Shown: piece after piece, positions 27,128 through 36,551 of the stretch
How the letters are laid out: each line of letters begins with the position of its first letter
How positions within the stretch are numbered: the first letter of the stretch is position 1
DNA from: Mycolicibacterium hodleri
GTDB lineage: Bacteria > Actinomycetota > Actinomycetes > Mycobacteriales > Mycobacteriaceae
Length of the DNA stretch: 64,000 nt
Assembly: GCF_025822245.1 (NCBI RefSeq)
Contig: NZ_JACKTL010000036.1
Span: 285-64,284 of the forward strand
Direction of reading: 5' to 3'
Made by a program: the position numbers and the translations under genes
Notes under the pieces: model-generated
The model's database searches: none
Told to the model about the DNA's origin: nothing
What the model saw: only the letters and a program-made list of their open reading frames with translations

Positions 27128-27652
27128 TCAGTGCTCCGGCGGCATCGCACCCCACCATGAAAGCGGCTCACCGGAACCGTCCTCCGTCTCGTACCACGTG
27201 ACCGTCAGCTGCATCTTCGCCCCGTGCGAGGTATCACCCCAGAACTCATGCTGACTTCCACCGTCGAAGCGAGCGATCGGCTCAGGGCGGTAACGCGAAC
27301 TCACGCCGGGTCCGGCGATCAGCACGTTGAACTTCGGCCGTCGACTCTCGTTATGTAGGGACCACTTTGCGCCGCGCGAGTGTCGAACACTCCAGGGCGC
27401 GCGCTCGGCGGCGTCTACCTCGTCCCGCGCGAAACGGTTCGCGTCCTCCAATGCGGTCGCGGCGCGACCGGCTGCTTCGGCAGCCTTCGCCTCGGCGGCG
27501 GCGGCGTCCTTGGCCGCCTGTAGCGCAGCGCTCATGTGCTTCGCGGCCGCCACTTCGGAGGCCTTCGACTTCCTAGACTCGTTCCACGCCACGAACGCCC
27601 CTACGGCAGCGATAGCCGCACCTACCCAGGCCGGAACATCTCCCCAATTCAC
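27128..27652 (-). CDS. Cargo: one-TM protein with coiled coil
   Basis: This 174-aa protein has one transmembrane helix at its very start (VPAWVGAAIAAVGAFVAW). An Ala/Glu/Lys-rich coiled coil follows (about residues 25-70), then a beta-rich C-terminal domain (KWSLHNESRRPKFNVLIAG ... LTVTWYETEDGSG). The GTG at 27652 is chosen because the membrane helix then begins the protein, as in many mycobacteriophage membrane proteins. The frame extends to 27775 without similar sense. It shares this layout (membrane anchor, coiled coil, outer or inner sensor-like domain) with the protein at 29015. Function unknown. Confidence 0.65.
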   Translation of the reverse strand: MNWGDVPAWVGAAIAAVGAFVAWNESRKSKASEVAAAKHMSAALQAAKDAAAAEAKAAEAAGRAATALEDANRFARDEVDAAERAPWSVRHSRGAKWSLHNESRRPKFNVLIAGPGVSSRYRPEPIARFDGGSQHEFWGDTSHGAKMQLTVTWYETEDGSGEPLSWWGAMPPEH

Positions 27653-28102
27653 CAGTCGACCGTAACCGCCACGCGCTCTCGTCGGAGTAGGTTCGATGTC
27701 GCTGCGGCCGAATCGGCCGGTAAGGGTGACCGAGGCGTAGGCTGCGCGTTCTTCCTCGTCGCCGCCGTAGCCCACCCGTTACGGGCGCGCCGTCATCAAT
27801 TGCGCGGGAATGTCCGGATTCGAGATCGCTGCAAACCTCGATTTCAAAGTGTCGTCCGGTTGGGGGCAAAACACCTGGTTAACGGGGGTCGCATGTTCAC
27901 TGCACACTCGGGGGGAGAGCCCTTGAGCCGGACCGGTCGGCGGCTCGCGGCAGGTGGTTCTAGTTCTGCACACGCCCCCTACCTGGGCTTTTGGTGAGCA
28001 CGGTGGGGGTTTTGAGGTGTTTTTGGCCGGCGGGGGCTGGGAGGCTCTGGGCGTCGCACCTGGTCAGGGCAGTGGGGCTCCTGGGGGCCCAGCAGGGCGG
28101 CT
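27653..28102. other. Intergenic stretch in cargo region
   Basis: About 450 bases separate two cargo genes if the later start of the left gene is used. It has a G/C-run region (CCCCC at 27975, GGGGG at 28005) that could form a weak hairpin. I see no convincing coding region or RNA gene. Promoters for the 27128 gene should lie here. Confidence 0.4.
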
Positions 28103-29011
28103 CTACTCCCAGCCGGTGTCGAGGAGGTCGCCTGCGGCCTGGCGAACGTTACCTAGCGCGGTCTGCATCGCGTCGATCGCCATATAGATTGACGCGGGGT
28201 TGGGCATCTGGCCGTCGTCTTGGACCTTGTTCCGAAACGCCATCTCGGCGAATGGGCCTCGCATCATCGCGGCGTTGACGTCGTTGAGAGCTTCGTGCAG
28301 TTCATCGTTCCTTGTGAGCATATGCGCGCCCGCGAGCTCCACCGAGAAGTCTTGCACGAGGCCACCGAGCTTCTTTGCGCCCGGAAGCAGCGCTGCGTCA
28401 CGCTCGGGCTTCGTCGCGAGCTTGGCGGCAAGACGACCCTCTTCGACCAGGGTCGCCAGCTCATGGGTGTACGCACCGGCTGCCTTCGACACCCGAACGA
28501 GCGACAGCTTGAACTCCTGCTCGCGTAGGTGGACCCGTTGGATCCGAGCGAGATCGACTTGTGCATCTAGTTGAACGCGGGCGATCTCTCGCTGGGCTTC
28601 GATCTGGCTGCGGTGACGGGCCTCGGCGGCTTCGAGTTCGAGCCGCGACATCTCCTTGACCGCGGCAACCTGCTCGTTCGTTCGTCGGTTGGCCTCATCG
28701 AGCTCGCGCTGGAACCGCGCCGCGACTTCGACGGCGTCTTCGGCCGCCTGGCGTCGGATGACTACGGATTGCCAAAGGGCGACTGCGACGGCGGCGAGAG
28801 TTCCGAGGCCGGAGATCCATTCGGCTAACGACCCGACATCCCACGGCTCCACGACGAACGACGCGACCAGCGAGCTAATACTCGCCGCACCGATCGCCGC
28901 GACGATCCACTCTCTGGCGCGCCAGCCGGACCAAAGCCGTGGTCCTAGAGCTAGTTCGGCCCGTGTCACGGGCTCGGATGCCCCGTCGGGGGCCTCGGCG
29001 GGCACTGTCAT
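28103..29011 (-). CDS. Cargo: two-TM protein with long coiled coil
   Basis: This 302-aa protein has two membrane segments near residues 35-52 (IVAAIGAASISSLVASFVV) and 62-82 (WISGLGTLAAVAVALWQSVV). A long heptad-rich coiled coil follows (about 90-175, rich in Arg, Glu, Gln and Ala), then a helical C-terminal domain. No enzymatic motif is seen. The ATG lies 3 bases after the stop of the 29015 gene, so the two are co-transcribed. It resembles a scaffold or sensor with a membrane base. Function unknown. Confidence 0.65.
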   Translation of the reverse strand: MTVPAEAPDGASEPVTRAELALGPRLWSGWRAREWIVAAIGAASISSLVASFVVEPWDVGSLAEWISGLGTLAAVAVALWQSVVIRRQAAEDAVEVAARFQRELDEANRRTNEQVAAVKEMSRLELEAAEARHRSQIEAQREIARVQLDAQVDLARIQRVHLREQEFKLSLVRVSKAAGAYTHELATLVEEGRLAAKLATKPERDAALLPGAKKLGGLVQDFSVELAGAHMLTRNDELHEALNDVNAAMMRGPFAEMAFRNKVQDDGQMPNPASIYMAIDAMQTALGNVRQAAGDLLDTGWE

Positions 29012-29014
29012 GAC

Positions 29015-29671
29015 TCAGGCCGTCTCCACTTCGGGTACGACCTCTTCTGGTTGCCCGGCTGCCGTCCGTGTCCAGCGGACGCCGCTGGCGTCGGTGTAGC
29101 GAACCTTGGGGACCTGTTCGAACCAGTCCCAGTCAAGCGGGAATGAGGTCACTTCGTAACTTGCGACGTGCTTATCACGGGCGTCGATCGCCCGCGCCTG
29201 CTCGGTGTTGAACGGGTCGCCGTCGACTGTGCCGAGCCGTATCCGACGATTCGTGGGCACCTCGATCTGGACGTCGAAGATGGGGCGGCTACTGAGATTA
29301 CGGACGATGCCCGCCATGTAGGTCTCCGCGCCACCGGTCTGCATGTCGAGCATCTCCTCGTATTGCATCTCCAGGATGACCAGGCGGGCTTGGTCAGCAC
29401 GCGCAGCCAGTTCCGCTGCTCTCCGAGCGATTTGTGCCGTCTTCGCTTCCAGCTCGTCCGCCCGACGAGCCGTGACCTCATGCCGCCAAACCAGTGCCGC
29501 CACCCACAGGGCCCCGACGGTACCGATGGCGGCGAACGCATCCGGGACCGTTCCAAGGTCCACTCGCCACCCGCGTGCACGCAGCGCCAACGCCTGGGCG
29601 GCGGCGATGAAGACGAGGACGACGGTCACGAAACCGAGTCCGGCTATTAACCAGTTGCGACGATCCTCCAT
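29015..29671 (-). CDS. Cargo: two-TM protein with coiled coil and C-terminal domain
   Basis: This 218-aa protein starts at ATG 29671 (MEDRRNWLIAGLG). Two transmembrane helices follow (about residues 8-30 and 44-62), then a coiled coil (about 65-100, EVTARRADELEAKTAQIARR). The C-terminal beta-rich domain (about 115-218) includes VRNLSSRPIFDVQIEVP. The longer frame up to 29737 would add a basic, non-conserved-looking stretch. It is co-directional and tightly spaced with 28103 and with the soluble protein at 29718. Function unknown. Confidence 0.65.
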   Translation of the reverse strand: MEDRRNWLIAGLGFVTVVLVFIAAAQALALRARGWRVDLGTVPDAFAAIGTVGALWVAALVWRHEVTARRADELEAKTAQIARRAAELAARADQARLVILEMQYEEMLDMQTGGAETYMAGIVRNLSSRPIFDVQIEVPTNRRIRLGTVDGDPFNTEQARAIDARDKHVASYEVTSFPLDWDWFEQVPKVRYTDASGVRWTRTAAGQPEEVVPEVETA

Positions 29672-29717
29672 CAGACGTTTCGTTCGGAGTCGATGACGTC
29701 GATGTCCCGCATGGCGG

Positions 29718-30602
29718 TCACAGTACCGACGGCCCAACGTCCTTCTTGGGCATCCGCTCGAATACCTCCCGTGTGGCTTGCTCCATCAGGGCAACGTCGT
29801 AACCGGCGTGGGCGATCCAGCGGTAGGTAGCCTCCTGGAGCGCGTCTGCCGCCGCACCGATCGTTGCCGTCACGAATTCCGGTTCGGGCGAGGTGATCAC
29901 ACGGAAGTGGCCGGGCTCGTACTCCTCCTTGAACGTCAGCGCGTAACCCTCCAGGGAGAACCAGTTCTGGCCGTGCGCGGCTCCGCTCGCGGCGTTCCAG
30001 AAATAGGCCCATCGGTTCTCGTCACCGCCGCAGTGCTTGGCGGCGTGCCGGACGAGCGCGGCATAGCTCGGCGGCAACTCTTTCGGGTTGGGCGCGGGGC
30101 TGAGACCCGCGGCGCGAATCTCGAGATCCGAGATCAGCTCATCGACGAGCGAGTAATCCTCACCCCCGGCCCTGAGTGCTGTGCGATGAAGGTTGAAGTC
30201 CCGGTGCATCAGTCGGACGTGCCGACTAATGCACTCGTCGTCGCTTTCCGAGGTGAGGAGCCACAGGCCGTGTGCGGCCGCCTCAAGCCCGGCCCGGCCG
30301 AGGAGGAGATACGGCCGAAACGCGACGTTCCTGACCGCGCCAGGCTCGAACTCGTACGGGGCGACGATATCTGCCCAGAAGCCGAGGTGCTCGACCGCCG
30401 CCCGGAGGTAAGACCGAGCCCACGTCGACACCTTCTGCATCGGGTAGAGCGAGTCCACGGTCGCCAAAGCGCTCCCCGCCATCGGGTCCACCAATCGCTG
30501 TAGAACCAGGGCGGACGACCGTATTTGGTACATGCTGGACTTCCACTCCAGCGCGTGATCGTCGCTGAGTGGATAGGGTTCTAGCGGGTCGCGAGGGGGC
30601 AC
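29718..30602 (-). CDS. Cargo: soluble helical protein, possibly HEPN/DUF5677-like
   Basis: This 294-aa protein is mostly alpha-helical with no membrane segment. I do not recognise it firmly. Two features suggest the HEPN-like superfamily, many members of which are RNases: RHAAKH (an R-x4-H spacing near residue 180) and SGAAHGQNW (a Ser...His-Gly motif common in DUF5677-type proteins). GTG start. It is the first gene after the tape measure gene and precedes the membrane pair, so it is probably the first cargo gene. A nucleolytic or defence role is a guess from these short motifs. Confidence 0.55.
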   Translation of the reverse strand: MPPRDPLEPYPLSDDHALEWKSSMYQIRSSALVLQRLVDPMAGSALATVDSLYPMQKVSTWARSYLRAAVEHLGFWADIVAPYEFEPGAVRNVAFRPYLLLGRAGLEAAAHGLWLLTSESDDECISRHVRLMHRDFNLHRTALRAGGEDYSLVDELISDLEIRAAGLSPAPNPKELPPSYAALVRHAAKHCGGDENRWAYFWNAASGAAHGQNWFSLEGYALTFKEEYEPGHFRVITSPEPEFVTATIGAAADALQEATYRWIAHAGYDVALMEQATREVFERMPKKDVGPSVL

Positions 30603-30698
30603 GACGCAAGTATGCGACGAGGCCCCGACACCCCTTGGTTCGGCGAGGTCGATTGGTAATCCGGTTGGGTATCGGGCGGCCGTCGCGGGCCAGCTTCG

Positions 30699-33600
30699 CT
30701 ACGGGTTACCCGGCCCCTTCGGGATACCCGAGGCGGCAGTCTGCTTCCGCTCGTTCCGCTTCGCGTCCATCGCCCCGACGATCACGTTCTTGTCGAGGCC
30801 GACGTTCCCCTGGAATGTGACCGAGTTGTCGTTCACGACACCACCGCCCGTCTGTGAGTTTTGGATTGGCTGGCCGGGCTGCGGAATCGCGGCCGCGAGG
30901 GTGTCGCCGAGACCGGAGATCCCCGCGCCTTCGCCCATGCCGTTGACCAGCGCGCCGAAGCCGCCGCCGTCAGCACCCGGTGCCGCTGCGCCGCCGTCCG
31001 ATCCGAGAGGGCCGCCCTCCCCGCCGCCGTCACCGGTGCCCTTCCCCCATCCCTTGGCGACCTTTGCGGCGTAGTTCGCGATCCCCACGCCGGTCTTAAA
31101 AATCCCCCACTGTGTCGGGTCGGAGAAGACGTCGCCGTCGAGACCGATCGCTTCGAGCGCCCCCTTGGCGAGGTCGGAGCCGAAGCTCTTGGTGTCGGGT
31201 CCCTTCGAGCCGTCGCCGCCGTCAGCTCCGTCGTCGGTTGCCTTCTGCTTCGCCGCGGTGAGGTCCTCGGTCGCCTGCGTGTGTTCCCGTTCGGCCTTCG
31301 CGACCCGCTTCTCGGCCGCCTCCCGGGTGCTGGCCTTCGCGTCGGGCTTGAGCTCGGCGAGCTTCGCCTTCGCGGTGTCGAGGCTGTCCTGGGTGTCGGA
31401 CAGGTGGTCCTCCGCCTCACGGATTCTCTTCGCCGACGCGGCCGACGTAGAGCCACCCCCTCCGCCGCCCCCGCTGCCCCCTCCGCTGCCGCCGAACCCG
31501 CCGCCGCCCGACGGGGAACCCATCGCGTCCCCCTCGGCGTAGAGAGCCTCTGCGGGGATGTACGCGTGGTTGGTGAACTGCTCGTCGTCCGCTCCGACGC
31601 CGCCGCCGACTGTGAACGGCCCGACGGAGCCGCCCTGCTCGACGTTCCGGCCGTCGGGGAGAGTGCCGGCCATATGGCCGCCGCCAGCTCCGCCGTTCTT
31701 CCAGCCGAAGCGCAGCGACCCCGCCGGGCCGTCGCCGTCGATCGCCCCCGCCTCGGCGAGCCAGTCAGCCGCGTTGCCGGTCGCCATCCGCGACGAGTTC
31801 GGGCGGCCGAGCGCGTTGTTGACGAGGAACGACATCGCACCCGAGCAGTCCGCGCCCGACGGGTCGAACCCGCCGCGGACGTACGGGGCCCCCGACATCG
31901 CGGAGACGGCACCGTCGAGACCGACGACGCCGCCCTTCTCGTAGCGGGGGATGCTCTTGAACCACTTCCCGAGGTCCTGGCCCTTGTTCCCGGCGTTGAT
32001 CATGTCCCAGTTCGCCCGGGTCGACGCCTCGGTGTTGATCGACTCCCCGTTCGCGACGCGGAGGAACTGACCCGAGTTGGTCTGCGCGAGAATCGAATCC
32101 GACGTGCCTGAGCCCGGGCCCTTGATGATGTTGTTCACTCGGCCGCCGGTAGCGCCGCCGGGAGGAGTCCAGAGCCCGCGGCGCTCACGGCCGCCGGCAA
32201 CCGCGCCCGACGACCCCGGCGCGAGAGGCACCTGGAGCTGCTCCTGACCCGCCGCGGTGGTGAATCGGACCGGGACGACCGCCTCGGTCGCCTCGACCTT
32301 CCGGACCAGCTCGGCGAGCCGGGACTGCGCCTCGTCCGTCGTGGCCGTGACCTTCACCGTGCCGCCCGGGAGACGCTCGACCTTGTAGCCGAGGTCCTCC
32401 AGCGTCTTCTTGGCCGCGTCGGTGATCGCCGTCGTCTGGATGACCTTCTGGCTTGGAACCGAGAGGATCTGAGCCCCGAGGGCGGCGAACCGGGCCGTCC
32501 CCTCCTCGGTAGCCTCCCAGGTGCCGTTGAGGGTCGCGTTGTACTGCCGCTGCGCCTCAGCCCCGGAGTTCGACGCTCGCGCTTGATCGTTGACCGCTTG
32601 CACCATCGAGATCATCGACTCGTTGACGTCCGGCATGGTGTCGACGACGGACTGGAGACCGTTCTTCATCGTGTTCGCAAAATCGGGGTTAGCTGCCTGC
32701 TGCGCGGTCGTCCACTCGGTGATCTTCCGGTTCACGACGTCCCACGCGTCGCCTTCGTGAAGCAGCGCCTTCGTCATCTCCTCCGGGGAGACACCAGCCG
32801 ACTCCGCGTCCTGCATCTGCATCCGAGTCTTGTTGCCACCGGACGCGATTCCCGCCGCCGCCGCCTCGGCTGCCTTCTGCCGGAGCGCGGCATACACCGC
32901 CTCGTCGCCCGTCGCGGCGGCGAGGAGCTGGTTCGGATCGAGCCCGAAGGACTGGGCGCGGTCGGCGGTCGAGACCCCCTTCCCGTCGTCACCCCGGTTG
33001 TTGAACGCATCAGTGATCTTCTTGCGGGTCTCCTCCGTAACGGCCCCGGTCTCGGCGTCCAACGTCTGCTGCAACGCGACCTCTTCGTCGCGGTGCTTGC
33101 GGGCCGCCTCCGCCGCGTCGGCGTGCTTCTGCATCAGGTAGCCGACGGCGATCGTCGCCCCGGTAATCGCGAGCATCCACGGTCCGCCGAGCGCGCCGAC
33201 GAGACCACCTGCGGCGGAACGCATTCCGCTCATCGCCCCCTTGGCGAGGACGGTCGACCGGCCGAACCTCTCACCGGATTCGCCCGCCGCCTTGTACGCG
33301 TCGCGGATCTGCGTCAGCGACCCGCGCTGCTGGTCGAACTCCCCACGCGCCCCCGTGGCGGCCGTCTTCCAGCCCCCGAACGCCTTCGCCCACGCGTCGG
33401 TCGCCTTCGCCCCGGCGTTGAGCACCGGCACGGTGAGCTTGCTCTTGAGGTACAGGGCGGCGAGGACGGCGACGAGGCCGGTCGTCATCCCCTGGTTCGA
33501 GCCGAGGAGGTCCGCGACGATCCGGAGCGGCGGCTCGACGATCTGCACCGCTGCGCCGAGCGCACGCCACGCGCCGATCGCGACGGTCCCCACTCCGGTA

Positions 33601-35276
33601 CTGAGGGCCTTGACCGCCTGTCCCGCTGCGGGGGCGAGATCCACCGCGGCGTCGCGGATGTCCTCGAACCCTTCGCGGATCTGCTCGACCGCTTCCCCGC
33701 CGCCACCCGTGCGGATGCCGTTGACCGTCTCGGTGAGACCTTCGAGGAGGTGGGTCAAACCGCCGCCGCCGGAGGAGATCGCCGGGGTGAGCATGTCGTA
33801 GAGCGCGAGCTTCGCGCCTTCGGCCGTATTCGAGACCGTCTCGATAACGCCTGGGATGCCTTGCATTTGGGCTGCCGCCATGCGGGCTGCGCCGCCGCTC
33901 TGACCGACGGCGTCGTACATCTCCTTGAACGCCTTCGTGCCGCCGTTCGCGGCGACCATCGAGCCGCGCATCGCGTCGGACCCGAAGAGGACGTTGGTCG
34001 CCGCCTGGAACTGCTGCTCCGACATCCGCTGGGAGGCCGCCGCGACCTGCTCCATCATCGACGAGTAGCCGACGAACTTGCCCTGCGTGTCGTAGAGCTG
34101 GAGACCGAGTTCGAGGATCGCCCCTTGCGCCGGGGCCCCCTGGTCGGTGATCGACTGCATCGACGTCTTCATCAACGTTCCGGCGTCGGAGCCCTTGATG
34201 CCGAAGTTCGCGAACATGCCGAGCGCGGAGATCGTGTCCTGGATCGAGAGGCCGAAGCCGTTCGCGACCGCGCCGCCCTGCGCCAAACCGACTGCGAGGT
34301 CGGAGATGTCGGCTGTCGATGCGTTCGCGACGTTGGCGAGGTAGTCGGCGACGTTCCCCGCCTCACCGGCGCCGAGCTGGAACGTGTGGAGGGCGTCGGC
34401 CTGGATCTCCGCGGCCTGCGCGGCGCTGATCTGCGCGGCGGTCGCGAGCTGCAGCGTTCCGCGGACGCCGTCCATGCTCTGCTGGACGTCGAATCCGCCC
34501 TTAGCGAGGACTCCCATCGCGGTCGCCGCGTCGGAGGCGGAGACGCCCGCGAGGGTGTTGTCCGTGCCGAGCTGGCGGGCCTTCGCCGACACGGCCGCCA
34601 TCTGTTGGCCGGTCGCGTTGGTGACGCCCTGCATCTCGTTGAGGGCCTTGTCGTAGTCCAGGCCAGTCCCGACGACCTCCTTGATCGACGCGACGAAGCC
34701 ACCGGCGGCGACGAGCGCCCCGCCCGTCTTCATCGCGGACGCAAAGCCGGAGTTGAACCTGGAGCCGGTCTGCCGGCCCTCGTCCTCCGCCATCGCCCGA
34801 AGGCGAGCGCCCCACGGGATCTTCGGCATCGGGACGGCGTCGGAGTCCTTGGCGGCGGCGTTGACCGCACGGAGGTTCCGCTTCTCGGCGGTGAGGGCCT
34901 TCGCGGTGATGACCTGCGCCCGTTCGGCCTTCGCGAGGTTCTCGGCGGCCTGGACGCGCTGCTTGTCGGTGACGATCGCCTTCTTGGCGAGGTCGTCGCT
35001 GGCGGCCTGCGCGACCTTCACGCGGCCGAGGGCGTCGGCGTTCTTTGCGTTCGCGACCGCGACCTTCGAGGTCTGCTTCTCGACGTCACGGAGCGACGCG
35101 ACGGCCTTCTTGCCCGCCGCGTCGATCCCCGACGCCATCTGCGCGCCCATCGTCTTCGTCGCCCGCCCGAAGACCCTCGTCGCGTCCCGACCGATCCGGT
35201 CGACGCCGCCCGAGAGCTTCGATGCTTCCGGCATGAGCGGAACCCAGACCTGCGCGAGTTCGATTGCTCCGCTCAT
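30699..35276 (-). CDS. Phage tail tape measure protein with NlpC/P60-like domain
   Basis: This 1525-aa protein would be the largest in the element. Order: N-terminal coiled coil (about 40-130), TP901-type tape measure core (about 175-480, with KALNEMQGVTNATGQQMAAV), hydrophobic stretches near 600-750, and a peptidase-like domain near 1130-1260. The latter has Cys in GADCSGAMSF (about 1144) and His in GGGHMAGTLPDG (about 1201), as in mycobacteriophage tape measures that open peptidoglycan. A Gly/Ser linker and a coiled coil (about 1285-1360) follow. It is intact, with no stop or frameshift. There are no tail tube, chaperone or minor tail genes beside it. Confidence 0.92.
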   Translation of the reverse strand: MSGAIELAQVWVPLMPEASKLSGGVDRIGRDATRVFGRATKTMGAQMASGIDAAGKKAVASLRDVEKQTSKVAVANAKNADALGRVKVAQAASDDLAKKAIVTDKQRVQAAENLAKAERAQVITAKALTAEKRNLRAVNAAAKDSDAVPMPKIPWGARLRAMAEDEGRQTGSRFNSGFASAMKTGGALVAAGGFVASIKEVVGTGLDYDKALNEMQGVTNATGQQMAAVSAKARQLGTDNTLAGVSASDAATAMGVLAKGGFDVQQSMDGVRGTLQLATAAQISAAQAAEIQADALHTFQLGAGEAGNVADYLANVANASTADISDLAVGLAQGGAVANGFGLSIQDTISALGMFANFGIKGSDAGTLMKTSMQSITDQGAPAQGAILELGLQLYDTQGKFVGYSSMMEQVAAASQRMSEQQFQAATNVLFGSDAMRGSMVAANGGTKAFKEMYDAVGQSGGAARMAAAQMQGIPGVIETVSNTAEGAKLALYDMLTPAISSGGGGLTHLLEGLTETVNGIRTGGGGEAVEQIREGFEDIRDAAVDLAPAAGQAVKALSTGVGTVAIGAWRALGAAVQIVEPPLRIVADLLGSNQGMTTGLVAVLAALYLKSKLTVPVLNAGAKATDAWAKAFGGWKTAATGARGEFDQQRGSLTQIRDAYKAAGESGERFGRSTVLAKGAMSGMRSAAGGLVGALGGPWMLAITGATIAVGYLMQKHADAAEAARKHRDEEVALQQTLDAETGAVTEETRKKITDAFNNRGDDGKGVSTADRAQSFGLDPNQLLAAATGDEAVYAALRQKAAEAAAAGIASGGNKTRMQMQDAESAGVSPEEMTKALLHEGDAWDVVNRKITEWTTAQQAANPDFANTMKNGLQSVVDTMPDVNESMISMVQAVNDQARASNSGAEAQRQYNATLNGTWEATEEGTARFAALGAQILSVPSQKVIQTTAITDAAKKTLEDLGYKVERLPGGTVKVTATTDEAQSRLAELVRKVEATEAVVPVRFTTAAGQEQLQVPLAPGSSGAVAGGRERRGLWTPPGGATGGRVNNIIKGPGSGTSDSILAQTNSGQFLRVANGESINTEASTRANWDMINAGNKGQDLGKWFKSIPRYEKGGVVGLDGAVSAMSGAPYVRGGFDPSGADCSGAMSFLVNNALGRPNSSRMATGNAADWLAEAGAIDGDGPAGSLRFGWKNGGAGGGHMAGTLPDGRNVEQGGSVGPFTVGGGVGADDEQFTNHAYIPAEALYAEGDAMGSPSGGGGFGGSGGGSGGGGGGGSTSAASAKRIREAEDHLSDTQDSLDTAKAKLAELKPDAKASTREAAEKRVAKAEREHTQATEDLTAAKQKATDDGADGGDGSKGPDTKSFGSDLAKGALEAIGLDGDVFSDPTQWGIFKTGVGIANYAAKVAKGWGKGTGDGGGEGGPLGSDGGAAAPGADGGGFGALVNGMGEGAGISGLGDTLAAAIPQPGQPIQNSQTGGGVVNDNSVTFQGNVGLDKNVIVGAMDAKRNERKQTAASGIPKGPGNP

Positions 35277-35424
35277 ACCGGCTCACCTCTCGTAATCCAG
35301 CGAAGCGCGCCGAGGTGAAAGCCACCTCAGCGGGCCGAACCGGCACTGACACGACCTATCCGCACCCTCTCCAGGGCGTACAACTCGCGGCCGGTCCAGG
35401 AACGGACGCGGCTCACGCACCGGG
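35277..35424. other. Short gap where head and tail genes would be expected
   Basis: Only 148 bases separate the prohead protease stop from the tape measure start. In siphophages this interval holds capsid, connector, tail tube and tail chaperone genes. A minus-strand frame ending in ...RFGPLRWLSPRRASLDYER just before the tape measure could be a relic of the preceding tail gene, but this is too short to judge. Confidence 0.5.
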
Positions 35425-36351
35425 TCACCCCTCGCGGGGCCCCCGAGTCTTCGGCCCGACGACGCTGCGCCGGAAGGCTTCGGCTCCGGCGAAGTCGCGG
35501 CCCCGCGGCGCGTTGGATGCACCTTGCCCGGGGCTGCTCTCGACCTGCGGGCGTTCCGTCGAGCAGGCGCGGAGCAGTTCCTCGGCGCGGGCGACGATGG
35601 CGTCGCCTTTCGAGCGCGCGGCGGCGTCGGCGGCCATGATTCGCTGCGCCTCGGCGCGGCGGGTGCCGGTCCGGCCCCTCGTGCCGCCGCCAGCGGTACG
35701 GGTGGGGTGCCCCTTGCCGTCGATCAGGTTCATCGTCTCCGCCTCCGCCACTGATAGCGTCCTGCGCTTCCCGGCGCTCTTCCCCTTGCGCCGGCCAAGA
35801 ATCTGGGCGGAGGTCGTCGGGTTGGCGCCGAAGTTGACGATTGACACGTCGCCCTTGTGCAGGCTGACCTCTTCGAGGTACCGCAGTCCTTGAGGGTCAT
35901 CGTCGAAACCGATTGCGTAGTGCCACGATTGGGCCTTGACGCGGAACGCGAACGACATCTCGTCCATGTCGCCGCGCTTCATCTTGGTCTCCAGGCGCTG
36001 AACGTCGGGATCAGACCTGTCGAGGGTGGCTTCCACGCGAAGACCAGTGCTGTCGACCGCGAGGACTAGGGTCTCGCTTTTGGTCCGCGCCAACGGCATT
36101 CCTTCATGATTGATCAGAAGGTGGACGTCGGGCTTCTCACGAATCGTCTTGTCGAACGCCTCCGTAGAAACTTGCTCGAACCAACCACCCGCTCCGGGGC
36201 CGCCGTACATCTCGTAGGGCTCGAACGTCGAGGCGTAGCCGCTGAGCTTCAACTCGCCGGTCGCGCTGGCCCGCAGCTCGAATGGTGACGTTGCTGCCCG
36301 GTGCTCGCGAACGTCGATGAGTTCGGACCGCTTATGCGGCGGGATTATCAC
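35425..36351 (-). CDS. HK97-family prohead protease
   Basis: This 308-aa protein has the U35/HK97 protease fold. The catalytic His is in HLLINHEGMPLAR and the Ser in RGDMDEMSFAFRV, with VSIVNFGANPTTSAQI closing the domain at about residue 185. A long basic, low-complexity tail (about 195-308) follows; in some phages this region is a scaffold domain. GTG start overlaps the preceding small gene by 4 bases. No capsid protein, its normal substrate, is encoded in the element. Confidence 0.9.
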   Translation of the reverse strand: MIIPPHKRSELIDVREHRAATSPFELRASATGELKLSGYASTFEPYEMYGGPGAGGWFEQVSTEAFDKTIREKPDVHLLINHEGMPLARTKSETLVLAVDSTGLRVEATLDRSDPDVQRLETKMKRGDMDEMSFAFRVKAQSWHYAIGFDDDPQGLRYLEEVSLHKGDVSIVNFGANPTTSAQILGRRKGKSAGKRRTLSVAEAETMNLIDGKGHPTRTAGGGTRGRTGTRRAEAQRIMAADAAARSKGDAIVARAEELLRACSTERPQVESSPGQGASNAPRGRDFAGAEAFRRSVVGPKTRGPREG

Positions 36352-36551
36352 GCTGTGCCTCCTTCATCGGTGTAGCCGCCGAACACAGCGGCCCAGAAGC
36401 CCGTCTCTTCGGCGGGCGCTATGACGACTCGGATCGCCGCCAGAACCCGTTCTTGCGCATCGGGATCCAATAGATTGAGCGCGGCGGAGAACTCCGGATC
36501 GTTGGCGAGCGCCTGGACGGCAGTCAGGGCGGCGTTAACGACGTCAGGCAC
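36348..36551 (-). CDS. Small hypothetical phage protein
   Basis: This 67-aa protein starts at GTG (VPDVVNAALTAVQALAND) and is helical and acidic. It overlaps the HTH gene upstream by 8 bases and the protease GTG downstream by 4 bases (GTGA). That tight coupling is the main evidence it is real. Its function is unknown; small terminase or head accessory proteins often occupy this position, but no such motif is visible. Confidence 0.55.
   Translation of the reverse strand: MPDVVNAALTAVQALANDPEFSAALNLLDPDAQERVLAAIRVVIAPAEETGFWAAVFGGYTDEGGTA

Noticed and set aside
32583..35318. Plus-strand 911-codon open frame opposite the tape measure gene
   Set aside because: It is antisense to a protein with clear family motifs, with Arg/Leu/Asp-rich shadow composition. 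High GC leaves long antisense frames open.
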